Assembly: GCA_028015205.1 (NCBI GenBank)
Contig: CM051516.1
Span: 47,868,230-47,932,229, forward strand
Reading direction: 5' to 3'
DNA from: Mytilisepta virgata
Lineage: Eukaryota > Mollusca > Bivalvia > Mytilida > Mytilidae
DNA: 64,000 nt
A program made the translations under genes and the position numbers. Position 1 is the first letter of the stretch, and each line of letters opens with the position of its first letter. Positions 1-11,300 of this stretch are shown here, in pieces. The notes beneath the pieces were generated by a model that was not told the origin of the DNA, did not search any database, and was given only the letters and a program-made list of their open reading frames with translations.

Positions 1-186
1 CATACATTATTCACAACCTTTGGTGTAACGCGTTTTAGAAAATAAAACTGAAGTTCTTAACAATAGTTTCTATGGCCTTTGGATTGAAACTTCATTGTTT
101 AAACTACTCGATGAATCGTGTATGATTTTATAGCTGTTGACGGTAGAGTAAAGATGAATACTTCAATTAATATTTATAAAGCCTAC

Positions 187-264
187 TTCATTTTCTGGAC
201 ACGTTGTTATTGTTTTACATTCGTCTGCAGCGCTGTAATACTTGTCCAGTTTTCTGTCGATTAG
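187..264 (-). pseudogene. Relic of LU2 first exon (gene 0)
   Basis: Matches gene 2's exon at 30,737-30,831 but is 78 rather than 95 nt. It has lost 19 bp that include the CYKCN codons and carries the same 2-bp insertion as the copy at 14,757. The base after the acceptor is also changed. It cannot encode the LU domain. It would belong to a gene whose ShK, EGF and IgGFc exons lie left of the window. Confidence 0.75.
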
Positions 265-479
265 CTGAAAATGTAATTGTATATAACATCAAAATATTTG
301 CTGTGCAATATTTCTACACCAATGATTATTAGAAAATATTGATATTTTTTCGGAGAATTTATCAACTTCTGCTTTACAAATGAAAGGGTTATTAAACGAA
401 TATATGTGATATCGTCAAAAGAATACCGAAGTGACAAAACAGTAAAAATATCCAAGGAGTCCAAGGAAAAGAAAGTCTG

Positions 480-580
480 GAAAATGGAACACAACAAATA
501 AACGCCACAAGGATACATGTATAACTAAAATTATAAAAAAAAACTTATAATAAACTAGCAAAATCTAGAACAAGACAGCT
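480..580 (-). repeat. Interspersed repeat arm (inverted relative to 4,130-4,330)
   Basis: Read on the minus strand this matches, at roughly 70 percent by eye, the plus-strand sequence at 4,130-4,330 (core motif gttatacatgtatcctt). The pair brackets the LU relics of gene 0. The same pair is present in unit 2 at 15,050-15,150 and 18,790-18,960. It may be two copies of one dispersed repeat in opposite orientation. Confidence 0.5.
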
Positions 581-1025
581 CCGCTAACGGCACCCGTAAA
601 TGTTATTCCTTGCAAAATTCAACATGATGTAATATAAATATAGTTATTTATGTAATATGTTATGTTGGTGACGATAGTTATCGACATTTATTAATTGATG
701 TAATATCTAATACATAACGGTAGAAAACAAATAATCTTGAAATATTCTTCTGTTTCAGTTTGATTTTTTTTTACCACTATAAGACTGATGTTAGTCGCAT
801 ACTAAAGATTGTTTATTGAATCCTATAATATACTCTACAAAAATAGAAACACATAAGGGGTTTTTAGGTATTTTAACACGTGTGTTTTAAATACAATTTT
901 TTTCGGTTACACTTACAGATATTGACAGAATTATTTTTAATAAAAAATAAACAGTCCATTTTTCACAGATTACCGACTGAAGGTAAGTTTATATACAGTA
1001 CAGTTCATTACCCGTTACGATAAAG

Positions 1026-1292
1026 TTAGTACAGGGTATAACCACCATGCGCGACCAACACTACTCTGCAGCTTATTGGTAAGGACTCGATAAATGTTCT
1101 GACATTATTTCGTTGTATTGTTTGCCATTCATGTTGCATTATTTGGCAGAGTTGATCGAGAGTCAGAGGCTGAAGTTGACACTTGTGCACACGTCTATCC
1201 AGTTGGTCCAATACGTGTTCAATAGGATTGAAGTTCGTCGATTTGGAGGACCATGGTAGCACATTAATGTTGTTCTGCTCAAGGTAGCCCAT
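1026..1292 (-). pseudogene. Tc1/mariner transposase, C-terminal fragment
   Basis: An 88-residue minus-strand frame carries the typical end of a Tc1-family DDE transposase: LPWSSKSTNFNPIEHV, where NPIEH is the region of the third catalytic acidic residue, then LDRRV, EWQTIQ and a final AHGG. The N-terminal half lies at 1,830-2,306, so the middle of the gene has been replaced by about 500 bp of unrelated DNA. Non-functional. Confidence 0.8.
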
Positions 1293-1829
1293 TGCTAAAT
1301 GTCGTGTTGGAATAACTCCCTCTGTCGGTTAATAACTTGGATGAGGTGAGGTTGGAGAATTTCGTCTCTGTACTTTTGAGCCGTTAAATTGCCAAGGTTA
1401 GACTCCATTAATTATCTCAGTTTCAGAGAAATGAATTTTATTAATTATTAGAGTTGGTAAAGTTTGACTACATGATAAATAAATAATAAATGTCTTAACC
1501 TCAAGTTAAATTGTGGAAAAAAGAGCCGGAAAAGTAAACCTTTTTTCCACATATGTAATGGAATTTTATGCAGAATCTGAAAAATTAAGCCTCAATTGGA
1601 TTGAAACACTGCATCAGACCTCAATTTTAAGCCTAAGTGGAGTGAAATTGAACATTTTAAAAGCTTTTTTTATGAAAATTTTTTAAATGTTGCTATGCCA
1701 ACTAGGTTTCCGTGGATTTTTTTTTATATGTGTATTATTTACTCTGAAGATGGCACAAGACCATGACATTTGTAAGCTCACTTCACATAGAAAATGGTAC
1801 TTTTAATTTATGGAGTCTAACTCAAGGAC

Positions 1830-2306
1830 ATGCACGACATCTGTTTTGCGGACATTTGAGATTTTCACTTTCTGAACATAAGAGGAAGAGAAACGTTCAT
1901 TCCGACGCCTGTATACCCGTATTCTGCCATCACGTTTCTGCAGAGGAAAGTGGAGCTCGCAACTTAATCAAATGCTACGCCAGGTTTGAAATGTCCAGCC
2001 CCTCAAATTGTTGCACCAACTGACTCTTTCACATCTGTGTAATGGCGTCAATACCGCTCTCAAATGCAGCCTTTCTAGTTCTAATGCCTTGCTGTAGAAG
2101 CCCCATGCGGACTGTTTGCGAGCTGATTCTTCGCAATCCAGGTAATCCGACTGCAGCGGTTGATGTGGAAACGGTTTGATTCGGTACCTGAAAGACCGGA
2201 TGTACCGATCTTGACCAGGAGTCGTTTTGCGAGGTCTCCATTCATCTGGCGGTATTAGCTGCATCAATTTGTTGGAATATGATCCACATCCGTGAACTGG
2301 TGCCAT
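1830..2306 (-). pseudogene. Tc1/mariner transposase, N-terminal and middle fragments, frameshifted
   Basis: Read right to left, the frames give a helix-turn-helix segment (RPRKTTPGQDRYIR), then after a frame change VGLPGLRRISSQTVR, and after another the DGRIRVYRRRNERFSS block that precedes the second catalytic region of Tc1-like transposases. At least two frameshifts separate these pieces. The same degraded element sits at the matching place in unit 2, so it was dead before the duplication. Confidence 0.8.
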
Positions 2307-2842
2307 GGATGCATTTCAGAGTTTTATTTTGGCTTCTCTGGCTTGAAAACGACCGATAACGCTATTTCGAATGGCAGGATCAAACCTTGGGATGGCAGCA
2401 TTTCAACTCTATGATAAAATTTAAGCTTTAAACTTTGTCCTTTGATACGCTATAGCTTAATAGTTGAATTAACCGCAAAGAGCCTGTGAAAAACATTACC
2501 AATTTTTCACGGCGATTTATGGGATATTCAAAAGATTTTCAATACCACTTTAAAGATGTGGCAGAGAGCCAAATCTAATGAACAGGCATTCAAAATTTGA
2601 AACTTACCTTTGTAACATCAAACATTAAATTGGTCTTTCAATTTTACTTGGTTATGGCAGAATTTGCATTTTGAAAAATGAAATGGGGTTATGCATTTTT
2701 TCTTTTTTTTAACAGTATAGTTTTGATTTTATTAAATGGTTGTGGTTACTGTATTATTTATTTACCTGGTATTCACATCGGCTTTTGTGTTAAAAATTGG
2801 TAATGAAAGTTTTGAATCTACTGAATAAATATACAGATATAC

Positions 2843-2877
2843 CAAGTTCTCCACAGCCTGCCGAATTACACAGATCT
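2843..2877 (-). pseudogene. Relic of LU1 third exon (gene 0)
   Basis: Only the 3' part of the exon (DLCNSAGCGEL plus the GTATAT donor) is recognisable against gene 2's 31,343-31,439. The preceding codons, including the CHSCC cysteines, are replaced by unrelated bases. Confidence 0.65.
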
Positions 2878-3283
2878 GTAAACAATCATTGGTAACCACT
2901 AGTTCAATATACATTCAAAATATCCTTGATATAAGGAAAACATTAAACAGCATAACACATGTAACAGACTCTGATGAAAGGCCGTTATTTGTTTTCATGC
3001 TGTTTATGGAAAAAAAGTTTAATTTGTACAAAATGTAAAGAAAATTTTTAAAAGAAGGCTGCAAAATGTAAGGCAGAATGAAAATACGCATTCAAAGAGG
3101 TTAAGATTGAATATTACGTGGAATAAAATAGTTCATAAATATTCAGGCTCGTGAATAATGTGGATGCTGTCAAAAAAAGACTTACGGCTTTATATCACTT
3201 TTTCACCCCGTAAAACATAGTACTTTTTGGTTGATTGCTTTGGATTTCAACACACCGAATCAAAATATTTTTTTTCTTTCTTT

Positions 3284-3397
<114 letters not shown>

Positions 3398-3617
3398 GGT
3401 GACAATAATATGTATTATGAGATAATTAATGTAAACATATCAAATTATTTTCTGTTCTGTTCTGTATAGCAAGATCTTGCAAAAGGCCAAGTAATTCTAT
3501 TTCTATGTCGCCAGTTTTCATAGCGATATTGAATACTATGGTTGAATATTGCTTACTTAATTCTGGCTACTATGTACATGGAAAACTAATTCACTAAAAT
3601 TTAATAACAAGTATGTA

Positions 3618-3694
3618 CTGTCCATCAGCACATCTTTCAACATATTCACAAAATCTAGGATGTCTAATGTCATTACAGTTGTAACACGTTAAAC
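3618..3694 (-). pseudogene. Relic of LU1 first exon (gene 0)
   Basis: It keeps the acceptor and the full 77-nt reading (GLTCYNCNDIRHPRFCEYVE then RCADGQ). The donor has lost one G compared with gene 2 (GACAG then TACATA instead of GACAG then GTAAAT). No second LU1 exon is recognisable downstream and the third is truncated, so it is treated as a relic. Confidence 0.65.
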
Positions 3695-4339
3695 CTGCAT
3701 ATTTAGAATTCATTATTCAAAACAGACTGACCAGAACAAAAATTCTCATTTTCATAATTCCACTGTTATTCAAATAACCTTTTTAATTTTGAATACCAGC
3801 ATCCTCAAAAGAATACAGACGATTAAAGAAAAAGTCGAAAAGATCAAACTCCATAAAAATAACATAACTACGAAGATATAACAATGAAAAACAGTGTAAA
3901 ATAAAATTAAATAAAAATAAAATAGAATAAAAACTTAATAACAAACTAAATTAATAAAAAATATTAATAAAAATGAAATTATAAAGAAATCGACAGAATA
4001 TAAAATATGACGTATTCTGTGTGGACACCCAGTTTATGTTTAAATAATAAATTGAGGGAGCAGGACATTCTTACCTTTCCGGAGCACTTAATGTCACTCC
4101 CGGTTTTTTAAGGGGTTCACATTGCTAGTGATTTAGTTTCTGTGCTGTCTTGTTCTAGTTTTTTAAGTTAATTATACGTTTTTTTTTTATACTTTTAGTT
4201 ATACATGTATCCTTATCGCGTCTGTTTGTCGTGTTCATTCTCCTGACTGTATTTTCCATTGACTTCGTATTTGTGGACTTTTATGTCCCTTCAGTATTCA
4301 TTTAAACATTTAACTTATTTTTTAATTTTAGATATACAT

Positions 4340-7000
4340 TGCACGTCAGTCTCATTTTATTTTGATTTTCTTTTGTTTTTAATCAACCTTTCGTATTATA
4401 GATACTAGTAGACATGCTTTAAAATTTAAAGTAAATAGTTATATAGCATTTCCTATGATATTCAGTATATGACTGTTTGTTTGTGTTTTCCACGTCTAGT
4501 CTTCTTGTTTTTCTATATTCTGTAGTACATGTCTTTTCTAAGTTCAATTTTAGGAAGACTTATCTCTTTGGATAAAACTTACCAAATATCAACAAAATAC
4601 TGGTACTGTATTTTACTGTTACAAACTAATTGGTAACGCAAATTGATTGTATTAATATCGGAGATGCATACAATTTTACTGATATATGCATCCATAAAAA
4701 AACTCGCATATGGCTCCAGACCTGCAATGAACTTTGAAAATACAAATGAAGTCCATAAAAAATTATTATTGCACCATGATATATGGACCTACTGTCACAA
4801 AACCAACCATGATAACAGAATAACTAGTGTTGTTTTAAAGCTGTCTTTACCTGAGGCATTTATCATAGAAAGTTTGAAAGGATTAAATCAATAAAATCAA
4901 GAAATTGTTTATTCTACATGGAGAGCATGAAAGAGGTACATTTTGCTTTGCGGAAGGAGAATTTTTTACCATTGCTCGTGATTTGTAAAATTGCGGAAAA
5001 AGTAATCTGACATAAAACACCGAAATTTTAACTGGATATTTGTCAGTAACTGGTATGGCGATCGTTTTGAACCATATCCCATGTCTCAACGAAACTTACA
5101 GACTTAATGGCAGCGTACTATTTCATTACTTCTGTAACAGGAATACAATTGCGCGTCTTGTCCCATATGTTAAATTGAAGACCACGTACTTTGAAATGTG
5201 GGCAACACAAATGTTATAATGTATACAATGAAAACTAGTTACAAAGCGAGAACGGCATCGCCATAGCCAACATCTAAGCACTCGTTACGAATTATCTTAT
5301 CTCTGACTCCTGCATTATTGGTCTTGGTAAAGGTTTGCGCAATCTCACGGTTGTCATAACATATACTGATAACTGCACTAACAAAGTTTATTCAGTTCAA
5401 GGGCAAATTTAGAAATGTCACTATTGACATGATTTAAGACATAGTCGTTTTTGTTCACATACGTCGAAATTTTGAATTGGTAATTTTTTTCAGTTGCAGT
5501 AAAAGTACATTTTCAACTTACTCAAGCAATATTGTTCTCACAAGGATTTTGGATTGATGATGATATTGATGTTTTAATGATTTATTGGCATCGGACCTAA
5601 TGAGTGTTACTTTCTTTAGAACTTATTTCTTCAATTCAAAATGACTTAATTTTCTATCCAATCAATTATTCAGAAAAACTTTCATTTCTTATAAACTAGA
5701 TTGCCACTTCCAGGGTTATAGTTGAAGCCAACATGACCACCTCTAGATGTTATCAACATTTGTTAGCGCATGATTGTTGTTTACTGCGCAATGTCCTGTT
5801 TTCCAAAAATATTCAAGCACGGTTGAGCATAATAACTTTGTTAACATATATGTACATCGACTTATCGTAATATAAAGGAACAATTTATCTGTTGCTATTT
5901 TCACAATAAATATTGTCAACCTCATATTTTCAAAATACTGGCCTTGTTTGATATGTACTTTAGACTTACTAGGCCGTTGAACGGATACTTAATTTAAGTT
6001 CACTCCTACCGACTTACTCCTATAATTCGTTTCATGCAGAATAAATTGCAATTTCTTTTGTTAGCAACTAAAAAGTTTAACATGATTGTTTTGAACCTCT
6101 CGATACAAAAAAAGACTTGCAGCAATGAACAATTTAACTTCTAGCAACATTCTTTTGTCCATTAACATTTTGGTCTTGAGCACAACTGATGAGTCGTGAA
6201 TCGACTTAAATTTATATGCACATCCTGTGAATCAAAATTGGTATTGGATAAGACGTATTAAAAAATGATGTATATCCAAATAAATTCCATCTTCCAAGCT
6301 GCACTGGAATGGTATGCATATATTTTGAATAACAAACTTTTTGTGATATCAATGTCTAATGATTTGCCTGGTTTCATATATCCACATACTTCAATTTTAT
6401 ATATAATTACTCTAAATGAACTCATTTATTACTTAGTTTCTTGGCTTTACAATTTTTCTAACCACTTAGTAATAAAATGTATATACTAAGTTTTAACAAA
6501 TGCACGCCTCAATGTGGATATGGGGTCAGACTATTATGACTCTCTGATTTTTGTGTTTTGTGCACGTCATTGTTGACCTTTCCTTTTAAATATCTTTTTT
6601 TTTTATTTCGAGTTTTGTAAGCATTTTCAAACTAACTATTGTGTATTATACAAGAGAAAATTAAAGGAACATGTTTTTTCTACTATTTTTTTAATTATAC
6701 TAAATTCTTTGATACCAATTTTTATGCACAAGATTTGTGGATTTCGTCGATGTACGACAAATAAGTTGTGCTCAAGGCCTAAAATGATAAAAACCAAAAC
6801 AATAATCCAAAACGTTGAAGAACAAATTCCAAATGCAAAAATGACCAAAAGGTGCTATAACAAACCACCTAAGGACAGAGTTATGCAGTTTTTGCAAATT
6901 TTACATTGTTGTTACAGTAAATTTAAAGTATCAATTTCTGACTTGTATAGATATACAATCAATTTATTCGTGGACACCCTCAATGTTCACCAGGTTTTTT
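4340..7000. other. Intergenic DNA between gene 0 and gene 1, no gene seen
   Basis: AT-rich and free of convincing coding sequence. Two parts are conserved in the diverged third copy: about 5,330-5,850 resembles 36,800-37,300, and about 6,700-7,000 resembles 39,170-39,420. They therefore represent ancestral 3' flank of the IgGFc genes. Confidence 0.6.
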
Positions 7001-7007
7001 GTTTTGT

Positions 7008-7013
7008 TTTATT
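7008..7013 (-). promoter_or_regulatory. Candidate poly(A) signal of gene 1
   Basis: AATAAA on the minus strand, about 104 nt past the stop codon at 7,117. The equivalent in gene 2 is at 21,609-21,614. Confidence 0.45.
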
Positions 7014-7116
7014 ATATTTTTTAACTACATCTAATAACAACGATATAAATTGAAGGTGTTAATTATGAACGAAACTCGTAAACCATAATAGATATGTCAT
7101 TTTCAAAAACGATTGT

Positions 7117-8360
7117 CTAGTTTAGTTGAAATCCTGCTGGATAGCCATAACCCTCTCTTGTTGTTTTCCCGTTCACAAGAAGTCCGAACGGTATGTTGTT
7201 ATCATGTTCAATATAATGAAGACCTTTTGATATTTCATGGATCATCACTGAATATGCTTTGTTGACCAAAACCGTACTGTCGGATCTCTGTCGAAAGGAA
7301 AATCCAGATCTGCCGTCTAACCGAAGTCCATTCACGGCATCAGATGGTATGATGATTGTTATATAAAAACTGTCTGGTGGATGGTCCTCAGGAAAGTCGG
7401 AGACAACGACAAACTGATAATTTGATTTAAAATGTTGATTAGATGGTACTGTAATCATAATCGAGTCAAAATTATAGGTGTTACCTTTTGTGTAGCAATA
7501 CATTTGTACCAGAACACCATGAGAAGACTGTATAGTTGAAACATCATAGTTAGTGATTTCGATGAAATCTCCTTCTGATAGGGTTTGAGTTCGATTTTTC
7601 GTTCCGTGTATTGTTATATTCGTTCTGGTTTGAGCCAGGACTCTATAATTGCATATCGAGTTGTATAAAACTGGAACAACAAAATCGGTGCCAAGTTGGG
7701 TGACTGGTAAAATCATTTCTGTCATGTGATTACAACATTCGGTATTCATGGTACTCATCTTTACGCCTGATATTATGGCAACCTTTTCAGTTGAATTAAT
7801 AATTGTGCCACTCAAATCATACAGATGTGATAAATAAAATGTCTCAAATTTTGTAAGTGTAACGTGAAGCAAATCGCCAGACCTATAACTTCGACCGTTG
7901 TAGTAAACAGTGCCTCCTTTTGTTTTCAGGTTTATCGTTATCTCTGTGTTATTGAAAGGAGCGACAATAACAATACCACTTTTAAATTTTGAATCTGAGT
8001 GACCGTAGGCAGTAAATGTAGCTACGACATAACGTTTCCCTAATCTTATTGTTGGAATCCCCAAGTATCCATCGGAATTTCTGGATGCATAGTTCATACC
8101 ATAAATCTTAACAGGAACATCACATTTAACGACGACAGCCTTGTTCTTTATCCCAGTGTCCATATGCCGAATTGTTTTATCAAGACTGTAAATACTTGTA
8201 TTATTATTTATAACGCTTACTTTAGTATCAATATTAAAAAACGGTACTATTATTTGACAGGTTACGTTATTCTTGGAAGCAATGTAGAGTTTGATTGGCT
8301 TACCAGTATTTTCAGCATAATTATCAAGAAATCCCAAGAAAAATTCCTTTCCATACACAC
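7117..8360 (-). CDS. Gene 1 terminal exon: IgGFc-binding domain
   Basis: The exon is 1,244 nt (2 + 414 codons) after the acceptor ...TTTTGTAG and begins (G)VYGKEFFLGFLDN. Family features seen in order are VPVKIYGMNYASRNSDGYLG, IPTIRLGKRYVVATFTAYG, a LPVTQLGTDFVVP strand about halfway, PSNQHFKSNYQFVVV, and the closing NIPFGLLVNG...YGYPAG. These match the FCGBP N-terminal (IgGFc_binding) family. Several N-x-S/T sites indicate a secreted glycoprotein. The domain runs to the stop with no TIL or VWD repeats after it, unlike vertebrate FCGBP. Confidence 0.88.
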
Positions 8361-11300
8361 CTACAAAATATATCCAGTTAAAAGTCGTTTGATTAGTTTA
8401 ATATATACTCTTATTAAATAATATGATAAAAATAGCCTTAATATGGCAAAATTGTCACGAACAATATTTTTACGTTGCCCTGGTCGTTATTAATACCGGT
8501 ATTTATCACATATTTTATTTAAATAACGTCGATTTTGCACGTGTAATAAAAGCGTAATTTGCAGCATGTTATTTGCCCAACTAAATAATCTGACATCGTC
8601 CTGCAGATATCAAGTTCTCGGGCTGATTACAAGGGCAATATGAAAAAAGTCATGTATTAATCTTTATCATATACATAGTACTGCATATGATGGTTTTTGA
8701 ATATGTGTAATGACCGGAAGTGAACAATCCATATCTGCACACACCAGCTAATAACGCATTATTCAGGTGCTAATTGAACGTACTCTGGCCGGTATAGTCA
8801 TATTAGACCGATTGAGTCACCTGGTCAGGCTGATATGACTAAATCAAACCGGGTGCGTTCGGAATAAGTACTTAAGCAGTATGTGATAAACAGATTAATA
8901 CATGATCTAATCCATATCGTACCGGGTATCACCCCTCGACCCATATCGGCAAGCCCTAAGTCCGATATGGGAGCCTCAGGATGATACCCGGTCCGATATG
9001 TATTGGGACATTATGAATCTATAAATATTTATATGAAAAAAATCCGGTTGATAATTTAATACACAGTTTCGGCCGGGGCAATACAGAAAGTCATATTGCC
9101 CCGTAATAAAGTTAATATGGAAACAGGGCAATATGGAATTCCATACGGACCAGCAATTTGGAAACAGGGCGATATGAAATTAGATACAGAACGGCAATTT
9201 GAAAACAAGGCAATATGGAATTCCATACGGAGCAGTTTTACAGACTATTTTGTCATACGGACTGGCCATACAGACAAGCTGTATGGACTGTTTAGATTAT
9301 TTAATAAAGTTTTATGAACCTGCTGATTCTGTATTGGCCCTGTATTGATTCAAGGTTAGCTGAATTCGTCCCGAGGCCAATACAGAATCAGCAAGTTAGT
9401 AACACTATGTTATTTTCAGTGCAAATTCCTAAAGTTATTGTTTGCCCTTTTGCGTTGACTTCCAAGCTGAAATACATGTCTACTTGCAAATTTACCACTT
9501 ACAAATACCGGAACCATACAATTCAAACCGTCAGAAGCTGGTTATCAGCAAAATGTTTTTAATCTGCCATTCAAAAATCATAAAAGGGAATTAAACTAAA
9601 TAATTGAAAAAGACAATGTTTGACTTGTGTGCCTATTGTTGTTTTTTTCAGTTAGCAGTTAGCATAATGCTCTATAGTACTGATCCCATTACAAAATACA
9701 GAAAGGTGGTCCACCTATTCAACCATATTTGGCATGGATATTCACTAGCACCAGAGGGTGTGTCACTATTGTGGAAATTTGCCTAGTCCGAGGGGTTTGA
9801 TTGTTTCAAAGGCTTTCCACAAGTAAGAAAATATAAAAATATATGATTTATTCATTAACAGACAACTCATAAAATCAACAATGCACAAATTTCCTCGGTC
9901 ATAGACGCACCCAGATTTTTAAACATAAATTTGCTAATTTGTTTAGAAACCATGGTAATGTGGGCCATATTGGTCATATACCCGGATCTCCGGAAACAGA
10001 TTTAAAAAAGGGACCACCTAAGAACTATTACATCAATGTTTGGTGTCAACTGCCCCAGTAGTTCCAGAGGAGAAGATTTTAAACAGTTTTTGCTGGTTTA
10101 TATCTTTAGTAGCGTTGGCCACATATTTTAGAGATTCCGTCTCTTGGAGAAAAGTTTGAAAGGGGACCACATAAGAGCCATACCATCAAAGTTTTGTCTC
10201 AATTGCCCAATCAAATATTTTTTCTGATTTTTTTTAATTTTTAGGAACTGCTGCAATATTATTGTAGGATACGGACCCTCGTACACAATTCTAAAAGGGG
10301 ATAACCTATAGCACTTTTATTTTCCACAGGGATATGTGCCGCGGGCATCATCGCATGGGTTGAACATATAACTGGTACCTTTGCAAAAATTTGTTCCAGG
10401 GAAGAGGATTTCATTAACGGTAAACACATTTGCCAGAAGGACATAGATTTCCAAGTGCTGAACAATTAAAAAAAATATAGATAAAAGTTTCAAGCTTCAA
10501 GAAAAAACAGGTGTAAAGAAGAAATGTTTTGCTCCGTAACGTCTTTCCAATAAGCAATATCAACTCAGCAATTCAGAAAGACCTATAGTGTCCGCATTAA
10601 GATGACATATATAAAAGCTTTCCGTTTTCTCCACAAAATATTTATTCCAATCTTGGAAAATTCACCCAAGTTAAAAAGTAGAATACACATGCTCTGAATG
10701 TTTTTGTCAATAAACAGCCACACAAGTTCCCAAAAAATATTCACTATTGCTATATACGGGCAACACGCAAGTATAAAGTTTGGTTCTCAAACATTATTTG
10801 GATAGGAGATCTAATCCTGTCAACTCGGACATCTTTTAAAGATTTAAAGAGTTGGTATTCAGTTTTAACACTTTTGGGTTCAATGGGCACTACTTATCCC
10901 AAAAGGTGTACAAAAATTGGACCGAGGTTTGCTTTTCTGCTATTCGGTTCCTTGAAGAGAAGGTATTTACTGAACATCTTTTCTCCACACTTATACGCCA
11001 TTGGTGTATTCGAAGTGTTGGATAACTCGGACAAGAAACTCAAAAAATTCACCAATTCTGTTTCATCTTATCACCCGGTCATTCTATCAGTGAATCGGAA
11101 TTGTCCTATTGTATTGCAATTAGTTGACGGTATAATCGAAACTTCGGTCCTCTATAAACCCACTGAGGCACATTGTTATCTAACTTAATCATATCATGCA
11201 AAGATAATATTGAAACTTCTCAGTTCGATAGGCTTTAGAGCATATTCAGGATTGACCCAGACTTTAAAATATACTGTGATAAAATGGGAAATTTCCTTCT

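Noticed and set aside
10874..11188. Treating this plus-strand ORF as a host gene
   Set aside because: The YKPTEAHCYL ending and the neighbouring frameshifted continuation fit a reverse-transcriptase remnant, and the same fragment is repeated in unit 2.
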